From NCBI RefSeq assembly GCF_002407605.1, contig NZ_NXGV01000001.1, forward strand, positions 372,643-436,642: a stretch of DNA of 64,000 nt. Direction: 5' to 3'. This document shows, piece after piece, positions 1 through 9,588 of this stretch; positions within the stretch are counted from its first letter, which is position 1, and every line of letters begins with the position of its first letter. The DNA is from Marinobacter sp. ANT_B65. Its GTDB lineage: Bacteria; Pseudomonadota; Gammaproteobacteria; Pseudomonadales; Oleiphilaceae. The notes beneath the pieces are model-generated. The model searched no databases. It was not told the DNA's origin and saw only the letters and a program-made list of their open reading frames with translations. Both the position numbers and the translations under genes were made by a program.

Positions 1-2063
1 ATGAGCCGGTCGCCGGGCGTCAGGTTATCCAGAAAGCCTTTCCAGACGTTACTCGCCTTGAGTCCCTGGAAGGTAACCGGGCTATTCAGGAACTGTATGC
101 TGGTGATGAACTCAAAGGCTACGCCTATCAGTCTCTGGATTTCGTACAGACCCCGGCCTATTCCGGAAAACCTCTGAACGCAGTGGTGGTTCTTGATACG
201 GAAGGCACCATCCGCTTTGCCAAAGTCATTCAGCATCATGAGCCCATACTTCTGGTGGGTATTCCTGAAAGCAAACTTCACGACTTTACCGACCAGTACG
301 CAGGCCTGAAGGCCGATCAGCGAGTCACAGTGGGCGGAACGTCTTCTGAGCGAAAGGTGGCTGTCGACGGTCTCTCGGGAGCAACAGTGACCGTGATGGT
401 GGTTAACGAAGTGATTATGCGCACAGCTCACCGCGTAGGGGTTGAGCTGGGCCTGGTCGAAGGCAGTGGCACCAAACGCCCGCCCAACGCAGAAGTTATT
501 GAAGATGGCTTTCAGCCGCGCACCTGGGAAGATCTGACGGGCGATGGCTCAATTCGCCGCCTGCTGCTCACCAAAGGCCAGGTTGATGATTCATTCAAGG
601 GCACTGATGCTGAGGGGATAGAAACCGCTGCGCCCGATGAGCGTGATGAGGCGCTCATTGACCTCTATGCGGCTTACCTTGATGCACCCTCTATTGGCCG
701 TAACCTTCTTGGTGAGAAACAGTACGAGTGGCTTGCTTCCGAGTTGCTGGAAGGGGAGCAGGCCATTGCTGTTATGGCCAACGGCGAGTACTCATTTAAA
801 GGCTCTGGTTACGTGCGTGGTGGTATTTTCGACCGGGTTCAGATCCGTCAGTACGGAGATACTTTCAACTTCCGCGATCTGGATTTTTACCGGCTCAGCG
901 ATGTCTACGCCCAGGGCATGCCCGAGTTCAGGGAAATGGCCATTTTTATTATCCGGCAGCAGCACAACTTTGATCCGGGTGCACCCTGGACTCTTGAGCT
1001 GACCGTGAAACGCCAGACCGGTCCTCTGGACAGTGAGTTTCAGGTATTTCCTCTGGAGTATCAGCTCCCGGATCAGTATTACACCCGGGCCGAGACGGTA
1101 CTTACCGAAGAAGAATGGCTTGAAGAACAGCCTCTGTGGGTGCAGGTGTGGTACCAGCGCCAGTTTCAGGTGATCGTTCTGGGCGTGGGTATTCTGGTGC
1201 TCCTGCTGATTCTGTTCTTCCAGGACTGGCTGGTAAAGAAACCCGGAATTACACGCTGGATCCGCCACGCATTTCTGACCTATACGCTGTTCTTTATCGG
1301 CTGGTTTGCGCTGGGTCAGCTATCCATTGTTAACGTTCTGGCTTTTGTGCACAGCCTGGTGAGCGGTTTCACCTGGGAAACCTTCCTGATTGATCCGATT
1401 GTGTTTGTACTCTGGGCCGCCGTGGCGGGCATCGTGCTGCTATGGGGACGGGCTGTTTATTGCGGCTGGCTCTGCCCCTTTGGCGCCCTGCAGGAATTGA
1501 TCAACGAGATCGCGCGCAAGTTCAAAGTGCCTCAGTACACGGTGCCCTGGGCCATCCATGAGCGCCTGTGGGCTGTGAAATACATTGTCCTGCTGGTGCT
1601 TTTCGGCGTGTCGCTGGACTCCCTGGCAACTGCAGAAAAGATGGCGGAAATTGAACCATTCAAAACCGCGATAACCCTTCACTTTGACCGTAGCTGGCCA
1701 TTTGTAACTTACGCAGCCCTGCTGCTGTTTGTGAATCTTTTCACCCGTAAAGTGTTTTGCCGCTATATGTGCCCGCTGGGGGCTGCGCTTGCGTTACCTA
1801 CAAAACTGCGTGTTTTTGACTGGTTAAAGCGCCGCAAGGAGTGTGGTAACCCTTGCAGGCTGTGCGACAAAGAATGCGAAGTGCAGGCCATTCATCCTGA
1901 CGGCACCATCAACTATCAGGAATGCCATTACTGTCTTGATTGCCAGATGACCTATTTCGATGACCATAAATGTCCTCCGTTGATCGTCAAGCGCCGGGGC
2001 AAGCGTCGTGGTCATAACGCACCGGGCCATCCGGAGGAGATTCCGGTGGTTCAGATAACCTAG
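1..2063 (+). CDS. nosR: NosR, membrane flavo-/iron-sulfur protein for N2O reduction (5' end cut off)
   Basis: NosR is a membrane electron-transfer and maturation protein needed for nosZ expression and for N2O reductase activity. The frame is open from the window edge (first full codon at base 3), giving 686 visible residues; probably only the signal peptide and a few more residues are missing. A periplasmic FMN-binding domain comes first, with a flavinylation-type motif DGLSGAT near visible residues 122-128 (Thr about 128). Several membrane helices follow from about residue 330. Two CxxxCP motifs (CGWLCPFG, CRYMCPLG) and a C-terminal Cys-rich ferredoxin-like region complete the known NosR architecture. 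It lies 60 bases before nosZ on the same strand. The assignment is secure. Confidence 0.96.
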   Translation, partial: EPVAGRQVIQKAFPDVTRLESLEGNRAIQELYAGDELKGYAYQSLDFVQTPAYSGKPLNAVVVLDTEGTIRFAKVIQHHEPILLVGIPESKLHDFTDQYAGLKADQRVTVGGTSSERKVAVDGLSGATVTVMVVNEVIMRTAHRVGVELGLVEGSGTKRPPNAEVIEDGFQPRTWEDLTGDGSIRRLLLTKGQVDDSFKGTDAEGIETAAPDERDEALIDLYAAYLDAPSIGRNLLGEKQYEWLASELLEGEQAIAVMANGEYSFKGSGYVRGGIFDRVQIRQYGDTFNFRDLDFYRLSDVYAQGMPEFREMAIFIIRQQHNFDPGAPWTLELTVKRQTGPLDSEFQVFPLEYQLPDQYYTRAETVLTEEEWLEEQPLWVQVWYQRQFQVIVLGVGILVLLLILFFQDWLVKKPGITRWIRHAFLTYTLFFIGWFALGQLSIVNVLAFVHSLVSGFTWETFLIDPIVFVLWAAVAGIVLLWGRAVYCGWLCPFGALQELINEIARKFKVPQYTVPWAIHERLWAVKYIVLLVLFGVSLDSLATAEKMAEIEPFKTAITLHFDRSWPFVTYAALLLFVNLFTRKVFCRYMCPLGAALALPTKLRVFDWLKRRKECGNPCRLCDKECEVQAIHPDGTINYQECHYCLDCQMTYFDDHKCPPLIVKRRGKRRGHNAPGHPEEIPVVQIT

Positions 2064-2123
2064 CAGTACAAAATCAAAAAAATGAAAAATAAAACGCCAT
2101 TACCAATAACGGAGTTGGATGCT

Positions 2124-4019
2124 ATGAAAAAGACAGATGAGTGCGAAAAGGACGTGCCCGAAAATGGCGAAAGCGGCCTGAGCCGTCGCCGCTTCCTTGG
2201 CGCCACTGCGCTGGCTGGAGCTGTTGGTGCCGCTGGCCTTGGTGGTACAGTCATGACCCGTGAAGCCTTTGCAGCTGCCGCCAAAGAAGCCCAGAACAAG
2301 ATCCACGTTGGCCCGGGTGAACTGGACGAGTACTACGGTTTCTGGAGTGGCGGTCACCAGGGCGAGGTGCGTGTTCTTGGCGTACCGTCCATGCGTGAGC
2401 TGATGCGTATTCCTGTGTTTAACGTTGACCCAGCAACAGGCTGGGGGATAACCAACGAAAGTAAAGATGTTCTTGGCCACGACAACAAGTTCCTGAACGG
2501 CGACTGTCACCATCCGCACGTTTCCATGACCGATGGTCGTTATGACGGTAAATATCTGTTCATTAACGACAAAGCCAATACTCGTGTTGCGCGTATCCGC
2601 CTGGATATCATGAAGTGCGACAAGATCACTCACATTCCGAACGTACAGGCCATTCATGGTCTGCGCCTGCAGAAAGTGCCACACACCAAGTATGTGTTCT
2701 GTAATGCCGAATATGTAATTCCTCACCCGAATGACGGCAGCGACTTTTCCATGGAGAACAGCTACACCATGTTTAACGCACTGGATGCGGAAACCATGGA
2801 AGTCGCCTGGCAGGTGATTGTAGACGGCAACCTGGATAACACAGATGCTGATTACACGGGCAAGTATGCGGCTTCTACCTGCTACAACTCTGAGAAGGCT
2901 TCGGATCTCGCCGGTACCATGCGTAACGATCGCGACTGGGTTGTGGTGTTCAACGTGGAGCGCATAGAAGCCGCTGTGAAAAACGGTGACTTCAGGACTC
3001 TGGGTGATTCCAAAGTGCCAGTGGTGGATGGACGCTCCGGCTCAAAGCTGACTCGCTATATTCCTGTGCCGAAGAACCCGCACGGTGTGAACACCTCTCC
3101 GGATGGCAAGTATTTTATTGCTGCCGGTAAGCTGTCGCCCACGTGTACGGTTATTGCGATCGATAAGCTGGACGATGTGTTTGACGACAAAATCGAACTT
3201 CGTGATGTGGTTGTTGCTGAACCTGAACTGGGTCTTGGGCCTCTGCATACGACCTATGATGGCCGTGGCAACGCATACACCACACTGTTTATCGATAGCC
3301 AGGTGGCCAAGTGGAATATCGCTGATGCCATCAGGCATTACAACGGCGAGAAAGTTAACTATCTGCGCCAGAAGCTGGATGTGCACTACCAGCCGGGCCA
3401 TAACCATGCATCACTGACGGAATCCCGGGATGCTGATGGCAAGTGGCTGGTTGTGTTGTCCAAGTTCTCGAAAGACCGTTTCCTGCCAGTAGGTCCTCTG
3501 CATCCGGAGAACGATCAGCTGATCGATATTTCCGGCGATGAGATGAAGCTGGTTCATGATGGTCCTACCTTTGCCGAGCCACACGACTGCATTATGGTCC
3601 GTCGTGATCAGATCAAGACCAAGAAGGTCTATACCCGCGATGATCCATACTTCGCAAGTGCCCGTGCACAGGCAGAGAAGGATGGTATTACTCTGGAATT
3701 CGACAACAAGGTAATCCGTGACGGTAACAAAGTCCGCGTTTACATGACGTCGGTTGCGCCCATGTATGGCCTTACTGAGTTCAAGGTGAAGCAGGGTGAT
3801 GAGGTGACTGTGTATGTTACCAACCAGGACACCATTGAGGACGTGACCCATGGTTTCTCTATGGTAAACCACGGTGTGAGTATGGAAATCAGTCCTCAGC
3901 AGACTTCTTCGGTGACGTTTGTTGCGGATAAGCCTGGTGTTCACTGGTACTACTGCAACTGGTTCTGTCACGCTCTGCACATGGAGATGACTGGCCGGAT
4001 GCTGGTGGAGAAGGTCTGA
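2124..4019 (+). CDS. nosZ: Nitrous-oxide reductase NosZ, clade I, Tat-exported
   Basis: NosZ is the periplasmic multicopper enzyme that reduces N2O to N2, the last step of denitrification. The protein has 631 residues from the chosen start. A twin-arginine signal (RRRFLG, residues 21-26) with a hydrophobic stretch marks it as the Tat-exported clade I type. CuZ histidines are visible in DCHHPH, NPHG, LHTTY, GHNHAS and EPHDC. The C-terminal CuA site is [16 protein letters not shown], giving ligands near C611, W613, C615, H619 and M622. An upstream in-frame ATG at 2082 has no ribosome binding site, whereas GGAG at 2111 sits 9 bases before the ATG at 2124, so I chose the latter. A terminator follows directly. 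Confidence 0.97.
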   Translation: MKKTDECEKDVPENGESGLSRRRFLGATALAGAVGAAGLGGTVMTREAFAAAAKEAQNKIHVGPGELDEYYGFWSGGHQGEVRVLGVPSMRELMRIPVFNVDPATGWGITNESKDVLGHDNKFLNGDCHHPHVSMTDGRYDGKYLFINDKANTRVARIRLDIMKCDKITHIPNVQAIHGLRLQKVPHTKYVFCNAEYVIPHPNDGSDFSMENSYTMFNALDAETMEVAWQVIVDGNLDNTDADYTGKYAASTCYNSEKASDLAGTMRNDRDWVVVFNVERIEAAVKNGDFRTLGDSKVPVVDGRSGSKLTRYIPVPKNPHGVNTSPDGKYFIAAGKLSPTCTVIAIDKLDDVFDDKIELRDVVVAEPELGLGPLHTTYDGRGNAYTTLFIDSQVAKWNIADAIRHYNGEKVNYLRQKLDVHYQPGHNHASLTESRDADGKWLVVLSKFSKDRFLPVGPLHPENDQLIDISGDEMKLVHDGPTFAEPHDCIMVRRDQIKTKKVYTRDDPYFASARAQAEKDGITLEFDNKVIRDGNKVRVYMTSVAPMYGLTEFKVKQGDEVTVYVTNQDTIEDVTHGFSMVNHGVSMEISPQQTSSVTFVADKPGVHWYYCNWFCHALHMEMTGRMLVEKV

Positions 4020-4033
4020 TTCAGTAGGTATTA

Positions 4034-4061
4034 CCGGGGCCCTTTGTTGGGCTCCGGTTTT
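4034..4061 (+). terminator. Rho-independent terminator after nosZ
   Basis: A 9-bp stem (CCGGGGCCC at 4034-4042 with GGGCTCCGG at 4049-4057, one G-T pair) with a 6-base loop is followed by TTTT and a T-rich stretch. It begins 15 bases after the nosZ stop codon and should separate nosRZ from nosDFYL. Confidence 0.8.
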
Positions 4062-4076
4062 GCTTACTTTTGAGAA

Positions 4077-4189
4077 GCAATACACAGGATGAGTCTCTAC
4101 CAAAACACGCTGTGAATACGTCCTTGTACGCTTGGCTCCGCCATCCATGGCTCCGCACAGTTTTGGTAGAGACTCTTCCTGTGTATTGC
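4077..4189 (+). repeat. Structured palindromic intergenic repeat, copy 1
   Basis: Two 30-bp arms (4077-4106 and 4160-4189) are inverted repeats with one mismatch and enclose a 53-base core. The core begins ACGCTGTGAATACGTCC and holds a small inner hairpin around GCCATCCATGGC. A second copy at 52072-52174, in the opposite orientation, shares 25 of the first 28 core bases but has completely different outer arms. The element is noncoding and lies between nosZ and nosD. It could be a small mobile or REP-like element and could also act as a terminator. Confidence 0.8.
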
Positions 4190-4226
4190 CCGATTTTGGC
4201 AGTAGCTTTCTTCGAGAACTCATGTG

Positions 4227-5492
4227 ATGCACCAGATTTTGCGTTTAGGGGTGGCCCTGACAGTCGCCTTTCTATCGCTGAGCGCCCGGGCCGATGTACA
4301 GCAGCAGCTGGATGATCTGGAACCCGGAGTTACCTTCGAGCTTCCTCCCGGAAACCTTTCGTCGCTGGCTATCAGGGTGCCGGGGGTGACTGTTGCCTGT
4401 GCTCCGGAAACCTTGATTGACGGAGGCGGCAAGGGCAATGCTGTTGAGATTCAGGCGGAGGGTGTGACCTTGTCTGGCTGTCGTATCCGGAACTGGGGTA
4501 CGGATCTGAACACGTTGAATGCTGGCGTTTTCGTTCAGCGGGAGGCCCGTGGCGCGACGGTGGAGAACAGCGATCTTCAGGGTACTGCGTTTGGTATCTG
4601 GCTGGATGCGACGCCGGGTGTGACGGTGAAGAACAATACTATTCGTGGTGATGCGACGGTTCGTCCGAACGATCGGGGTAATGGAATCCATCTGTTCAAT
4701 ACCACCGGAGCGTTGATTGAAGGGAATGATATTCGTCAGACGCGGGATGCGATTTATATAGAGACGGCGAACGGGAACAGGATTCGCAATAACACCATGG
4801 CGGATCTGCGCTACGGGATTCACTACATGTACTCCATGGATAATCTCCTGGAAGGCAATGTGACCCAGGGAACCCGGACGGGTTATGCGTTGATGCAGAG
4901 TAAGCGTCTTACGGTAATTAATAACCGCTCCGAGAATGATGAGAACTACGGCATTCTGATGAACTTTATTACCCAGTCGGTGCTGCGGGGGAATGTGGTT
5001 TCAGGTGTATCGCAAGGCCAGACTGCCGGGGTGTCCGTTTCCGGGGCAGAGGGTAAGGCCGTTTTCATTTATAACTCTTTGTACAATACCTTTGAAAACA
5101 ATGTGTTCCGGGACAGCGGTGTGGGCATTCATCTCACCGCAGGCTCGGAAGATAATGAGGTGGTTCGTAATGCGTTTATCAACAATCAGCGCCAGGTCAA
5201 GTATGTAGCCCTGCGGACACAGGAGTGGTCGAAGGACGGTGTGGGCAATTACTGGAGCGATTACCTGGGCTGGGACCGTAACCAGGATGGGGTTGGTGAT
5301 GTGCCTTATGAGCCTAACGATAATGTTGATCGTTTGTTGTGGACCTACCCTGAAGCAAAAATTCTGATGTTCAGCCCGGCGGTGGATACGTTGCGCTGGG
5401 TTCAGGAGGCGTTTCCTGTTGTTAAGGCCGCGGGTGTGACCGATTCACACCCGCTGATGAGCCCCCCTACAATGTTAAAACCGGAGTCCTGA
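4227..5492 (+). CDS. nosD: NosD, periplasmic copper-site maturation protein
   Basis: NosD works with the NosFY ABC transporter to assemble the CuZ sulfide-copper centre of NosZ in the periplasm. About 421 residues. An N-terminal signal peptide ends near LSARA. The body is a series of parallel beta-helix (CASH/NosD) repeats, seen as recurring asparagine- and glycine-rich turns such as NTIRG, NRIRNNT, NLLEGN, NVVSG and NTFENN. The start could also be GTG at 4224, one codon upstream; no strong ribosome binding site decides it. The stop overlaps the nosF start (TGATG), which indicates translational coupling. Confidence 0.94.
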   Translation: MHQILRLGVALTVAFLSLSARADVQQQLDDLEPGVTFELPPGNLSSLAIRVPGVTVACAPETLIDGGGKGNAVEIQAEGVTLSGCRIRNWGTDLNTLNAGVFVQREARGATVENSDLQGTAFGIWLDATPGVTVKNNTIRGDATVRPNDRGNGIHLFNTTGALIEGNDIRQTRDAIYIETANGNRIRNNTMADLRYGIHYMYSMDNLLEGNVTQGTRTGYALMQSKRLTVINNRSENDENYGILMNFITQSVLRGNVVSGVSQGQTAGVSVSGAEGKAVFIYNSLYNTFENNVFRDSGVGIHLTAGSEDNEVVRNAFINNQRQVKYVALRTQEWSKDGVGNYWSDYLGWDRNQDGVGDVPYEPNDNVDRLLWTYPEAKILMFSPAVDTLRWVQEAFPVVKAAGVTDSHPLMSPPTMLKPES

Positions 5493-6424
5493 TGAGCTGC
5501 TTTCATCTTGAGAATGTAAGCTACCGGTACGATAAGGCACTGGTATTGAATGGCGTTGATCTGCGTCTTGAGCCCGGAGAGATTCTCGGGCTGTTTGGTC
5601 ACAACGGAGCGGGCAAAACCACCAGTATCAAACTGATTCTGGGGCTTATGAGGCCGACCGGGGGCCGGGTGTCTGTGCTGCATGGCGAGGCGGGTGACTC
5701 CGGAGTCAGCCAGCACATAGGTTACCTGCCAGAGAATGTGATGTTCTATCCGCAGCTTACCGGCCGGGAAATTCTCACTCATTTTGCCCGGCTCAAAGGC
5801 GCGGACCTGCGCCAGGTTCCGAAGCTTCTGGGACAGGTGGGGCTGGACGATGCCATGGATACCCGGGTTAAAACCTACTCCAAAGGCATGCGCCAGCGGC
5901 TTGGCCTTGCCCAGGCATTGCTCGGAAAACCCCGGCTGCTGATGCTGGACGAGCCCACTGTCGGGCTGGATCCGGTAGCGACAGCTGATCTATACAGGTT
6001 GCTACGCAAGTTGCGTGATGAGGGTACAGGTATCGTGCTCTGTTCCCATGTACTTCCCGGGGTGGAACCTTATATCGACAGAGCCGCGATTCTCACCAAT
6101 GGCAGTCTGAAAGCTGTTGGCGACCTTGGCGCTCTGCGCCGGCAGGCAAACATGCCGGTAACCCTTTCTCTTGAACCCGAAAACAGCGTGGAAGCGCTGG
6201 AAGTCGCTGTAAACAATGCACAGGCTTCTGCGGGTCTGATGGTGCACCATGACAACGGCCGGTTGCATGTGGATGTCCAGCCATCCGCAAAAATGGCGCT
6301 GGTCAAAGCTCTGATGGCATCCGGCGAGGTGCGTGACATGGGCATCTATCAGCCCACGCTGGAGGATGTCTATGTGCACTTTATTGGCTCGGGCGGACTC
6401 GCCCACCGTGGAGGTGCCCAATGA
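5492..6424 (+). CDS. nosF: NosF, ABC transporter ATP-binding protein
   Basis: NosF is the cytoplasmic ATPase that energises the NosY permease; together with NosD it supports CuZ assembly. 310 residues. The Walker A motif GHNGAGKTT lies at residues 36-44, the ABC signature YSKGMRQ (a variant of LSGGQ) near 129-135 and Walker B LLMLDEP at 149-155. The C-terminal third is the usual extension of CcmA/NosF-type ATPases. It overlaps nosD upstream by one base and nosY downstream by four (ATGA). Confidence 0.95.
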   Translation: MSCFHLENVSYRYDKALVLNGVDLRLEPGEILGLFGHNGAGKTTSIKLILGLMRPTGGRVSVLHGEAGDSGVSQHIGYLPENVMFYPQLTGREILTHFARLKGADLRQVPKLLGQVGLDDAMDTRVKTYSKGMRQRLGLAQALLGKPRLLMLDEPTVGLDPVATADLYRLLRKLRDEGTGIVLCSHVLPGVEPYIDRAAILTNGSLKAVGDLGALRRQANMPVTLSLEPENSVEALEVAVNNAQASAGLMVHHDNGRLHVDVQPSAKMALVKALMASGEVRDMGIYQPTLEDVYVHFIGSGGLAHRGGAQ

Positions 6425-7251
6425 ACAGCATCTGGACCATCGCCCGCAAGGAACTCAGCGATAGTTTTCGAAACCGCTGGCTGATTGCGATCGCACTGGT
6501 GTTCGCAATACTTGCGCTGGGCATTGCCTGGTTTGGAGCAGCGGCATCCGGGCAGGTGGGTTACGCATCCACGCCGGCAACGATAGCCAGCCTGGCCAGC
6601 CTGGGTATTTTTCTTATCCCGCTTATTGCACTGCTGCTGGCCTACGATGCCATCGTAGGGGAAGAAGAGGGCGGCACACTCCTTCTGTTGATGACCTATC
6701 CTCTGAGTCGTGGGCAACTGCTGTTCGGCAAGTTTCTTGGTCATGGGTTAACTCTTGCACTGGCCACACTGGCTGGCTTTGGTGTGGCCGGTATAGCTAT
6801 CGCCTTGCTGGTAGACGACATTGCGGTTGGCGCGCTCGCTATTGCCATGTTGCGCTTTATTGCGTCAACCACACTGCTTGGTTGGGGCTTCATTGCATTG
6901 GCATATGTGGTCAGTGTGCGGGTGGGTGAGAAACCCGTTGCTGCAGGACTGGCGCTTGCGATCTGGTTCTTCTTTGTTCTGGTTTTTGATCTGCTGTTGC
7001 TTGGTGTTCTGGTTGCAAGTCAGGGCGAATTCAATCCCGATTTACTGCCCTGGCTTTTGTTGCTGAACCCTACGGATATATATCGTTTGCTCAACATTGT
7101 TGCTTTCAGTGATGGCGCGCAGCTCAGTGGTGTTCTCAGCCTGGGCTCTGATTTGCCTGTCGGCCCCGCCGGGCTCTGGCTGGCACTGGTTCTTTGGTTT
7201 GTTATTCCCTTAACCGGCGCATGGGCTCTGTTCCGTAACCGTCGTATCTGA
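6421..7251 (+). CDS. nosY: NosY, ABC-2 type permease
   Basis: Membrane partner of NosF. 276 residues with about six hydrophobic helices: residues near 20-42, a pair around 55-80, a block around 100-165, 180-205, and a last helix before the C-terminal LFRNRRI. The EEEGGTLLLLMTYPLSRGQLL segment after the second helix is typical of ABC-2 permeases. The ATGA overlap with nosF and the position before nosL fit the standard nosDFYL order. The substrate (probably a sulfur species for CuZ) is known only by inference from the family. Confidence 0.93.
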   Translation: MNSIWTIARKELSDSFRNRWLIAIALVFAILALGIAWFGAAASGQVGYASTPATIASLASLGIFLIPLIALLLAYDAIVGEEEGGTLLLLMTYPLSRGQLLFGKFLGHGLTLALATLAGFGVAGIAIALLVDDIAVGALAIAMLRFIASTTLLGWGFIALAYVVSVRVGEKPVAAGLALAIWFFFVLVFDLLLLGVLVASQGEFNPDLLPWLLLLNPTDIYRLLNIVAFSDGAQLSGVLSLGSDLPVGPAGLWLALVLWFVIPLTGAWALFRNRRI

Positions 7252-7264
7252 TCTGGAGATTTTC

Positions 7265-7819
7265 ATGAAACCTGTTCGTTCAGTATTTTTGCCCGCTATG
7301 CTGATGTTTACGGCATTCCTGTCAGGGTGTTCCGGAGAGACAGAAGCGGTCGCCGAAAAGCCTGCACCTGTGCATATTGAATCCGGCGATGAGTGCCACG
7401 TGTGCGGGATGGCGATAACCCGTTTTCCCGGACCCAAAGGCGAAGTGATTACCGAAAAGGAACAGGCCGTTCACAAGTTCTGCTCCACCCGTGACATGTT
7501 CTCCTGGGTACTGCAGCCTGAGAACGTAAATCGCAACCATACTCTGTATGTGCATGATATGAGCCAGACTGAATGGGATAGCCCGGCAGATACAGCTCTG
7601 ATTGACGCCCGCGACGCCTTCTATGTGGTTGGCTCTGAACGTAAAGGCGCTATGGGTCCGACTCTCGCATCTTTCTCAACGGAAGCGGCTGCCCAGGGTT
7701 TCATGATGAAGCACGGTGGTGAAGTGGTGAGGTACGAAGCTATTACCCTGGAGCACCTGAACGCTGAGATGCCCATGGGTAATATGCATGGAAGTATGCA
7801 TGGGAGTATGCACCACTAA
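7265..7819 (+). CDS. nosL: NosL, outer-membrane copper chaperone lipoprotein
   Basis: NosL delivers Cu(I) to NosZ. 184 residues. The lipoprotein signal ends in LSGC (Cys22). The copper motif CHVCGM covers residues 44-49, so Cys44, Cys47 and Met49 are candidate ligands. The C-terminus is an unusual Met/His/Gly tail (MPMGNMHGSMHGSMHH), built from a short repeated DNA unit and plausibly an added copper-binding site. It lies 13 bases after nosY. Its stop overlaps the end of the convergent downstream gene by four bases. Confidence 0.95.
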   Translation: MKPVRSVFLPAMLMFTAFLSGCSGETEAVAEKPAPVHIESGDECHVCGMAITRFPGPKGEVITEKEQAVHKFCSTRDMFSWVLQPENVNRNHTLYVHDMSQTEWDSPADTALIDARDAFYVVGSERKGAMGPTLASFSTEAAAQGFMMKHGGEVVRYEAITLEHLNAEMPMGNMHGSMHGSMHH

Positions 7820-9546
7820 GGCCGCACTTTTCTCCAAAGGGCGCGGCCTACAATCCTCACCTTGTCCCGGGTTTCCATCCGGCCAAGGTTTGTTTTGACT
7901 ACGCCCTTGGTAAATCGTGTCGATTTGGAATAATCGATGCGCACGTCCACCAGAACCGGACGCCCTGCGGCTGATTTTTGCAGGGCGGTTGCCATACTTT
8001 CAGAAATGTCCTGATTTCCCGCCATTGATACAAACTCAACGCCACAGGCCCTGGCAAAAGCTTCATAGTCCACTGTGCCGAGTACTGTGCAGGTTTTCTG
8101 ATTGTAAGGAATCTGTTGCGCCTGGGCGATCTGTGAAAGTTCCCCATCGTTGAATACGAATATCATGACTCCCGTTTGAAGGCGTGCGGCTGTTACCAGT
8201 TCCATACCTGTCATCAGCAATGCGCCGTCACCTACAATACCAACAACCTGCCGCTCCGGGTTCGCCAGTTTGGCGCCGATGGCACCTGGAACGCAGTAGC
8301 CCATGGCATTGAAGTCGCTGGGCGACATGTAATTCCTTGGCCCCAGGATGGGCATCAGCTCGGCTACCAGGAAGGTATGGTTGCCATCATCTGCGACGAT
8401 GATTGCATCGTCCTTCAGTTGTTCGCGCAGGTGGCTGAAAAACAGTTCCGGGTTTACGCGATCGCCGCTGTCGTGATCCCGCCATTCTTTCTTGTAAGCG
8501 GCTTTGTCTCTGGCAATCTGTTCCCGGATACCGGTATTGGCAGGAGCAGATTTTATTGCTTTTACCGCTTTCAGGAGCGCGGGCAGGGTAACTCTGGCAT
8601 CGCCCTCAATCGTGTGGCTGGCGGGGTAGTTGGCATTGAAAACCTCAGGGTTGATGTCCAGATGAATCAGGCTTTCAGGAGGGTTGATGCCATAGCTGCC
8701 AGTGGGAATTTCGGAGAATCGGGTGCCGATGGCCAGCAGGCAGTCCACTTTGGCAAAGGCATTGGTTGCCGCCGGCACTGCATAGTTACCCATGCCCATT
8801 CCCGTGTGCAACGGGTGGTTTCCCGGGAAAGCGCTGAGTCCCTGAAGTGTGGTTGCAACCGGTGCGTCCAGCAGTTCGGCCAGTTCGATCAGGTCTGCTT
8901 GCGCGTCGACAGAGCCCCAGCCAGCAAAAATGCCCGGCTGCCGGGCATCTGCGAGAGCCTGTGCGGCAGCATCAACCAGTGCCTGTTCCGGTTGCTTCGG
9001 CGCCGGTGGAGCCTGGTAAAGGGGCATGTCATCTACGTCACCCAGAAAATTACTGATATTGAATGGGATTTCGATAAAGACCGGGCCAGGCTCGCCCCCC
9101 GTGGCTGTGTCATAGGCTTCGTAGAGCGTAGGTATGATCTGGCGGTGGCTGGTAATGCGCCAGGTTTTCTTGGTGATCGGCTTGAGCAGGCTGTGCTGAT
9201 CCATCTCATGGAGCTGGTAACGGTGCCCCGACTCAGAATGGATTCCGCCAGAAATAATCAGCATGGGAATGCCATCAATGCCGGCCTCTCCGATGCCACT
9301 GGCCGCATGCGTAACACCTGCGGCGGGAACAATAAGCATAGTGCCCAATTCAGCACCGGTGCGGCTTACGGCATCTGCCATGAACGCGCCACCACCTTCA
9401 TGGGTGACAAGTGTTGGCTCGATGCTTTCAGAGCGGTTCAGCTCGTCATAAATTTCGGTGGTGTGTACGCCCGGAATGCCAAAAGTACGGCGGATGCCGA
9501 GCTGTTCCAGTGCATGGCGAACAAGGGTGGCGCCGGATTTCTTCAT
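7816..9546 (-). CDS. Thiamine diphosphate-dependent enzyme, acetolactate synthase/2-oxoacid decarboxylase family
   Basis: 576 residues with the three-domain layout of the IlvB/POX/decarboxylase family. The N-terminal pyrimidine-binding domain has the likely catalytic Glu in THEGGGAFMA (residue 50). The middle domain (about 190-330) has GIFAGWGS. The C-terminal pyrophosphate domain has GDGALLMTG followed by an Asn about 25 residues later. Members act on 2-oxo acids such as pyruvate or guanidino-oxopentanoate; the substrate cannot be read from sequence. It is not in an ilvB-ilvN operon, so branched-chain biosynthesis is unlikely. The next gene in the same direction upstream is an FAD dehydrogenase, 42 bases away, so the two may share a pathway. 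Confidence 0.85.
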   Translation of the reverse strand: MKKSGATLVRHALEQLGIRRTFGIPGVHTTEIYDELNRSESIEPTLVTHEGGGAFMADAVSRTGAELGTMLIVPAAGVTHAASGIGEAGIDGIPMLIISGGIHSESGHRYQLHEMDQHSLLKPITKKTWRITSHRQIIPTLYEAYDTATGGEPGPVFIEIPFNISNFLGDVDDMPLYQAPPAPKQPEQALVDAAAQALADARQPGIFAGWGSVDAQADLIELAELLDAPVATTLQGLSAFPGNHPLHTGMGMGNYAVPAATNAFAKVDCLLAIGTRFSEIPTGSYGINPPESLIHLDINPEVFNANYPASHTIEGDARVTLPALLKAVKAIKSAPANTGIREQIARDKAAYKKEWRDHDSGDRVNPELFFSHLREQLKDDAIIVADDGNHTFLVAELMPILGPRNYMSPSDFNAMGYCVPGAIGAKLANPERQVVGIVGDGALLMTGMELVTAARLQTGVMIFVFNDGELSQIAQAQQIPYNQKTCTVLGTVDYEAFARACGVEFVSMAGNQDISESMATALQKSAAGRPVLVDVRIDYSKSTRFTKGVVKTNLGRMETRDKVRIVGRALWRKVRP

Positions 9547-9588
9547 GGATATGCCCTGATATTTATTATTGTGGATGCATGGTGGTCT

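Noticed and set aside
2082..2123. Upstream ATG for NosZ
   Set aside because: No ribosome binding site precedes it, whereas GGAG is well placed for the ATG at 2124, and the Tat signal begins after that.
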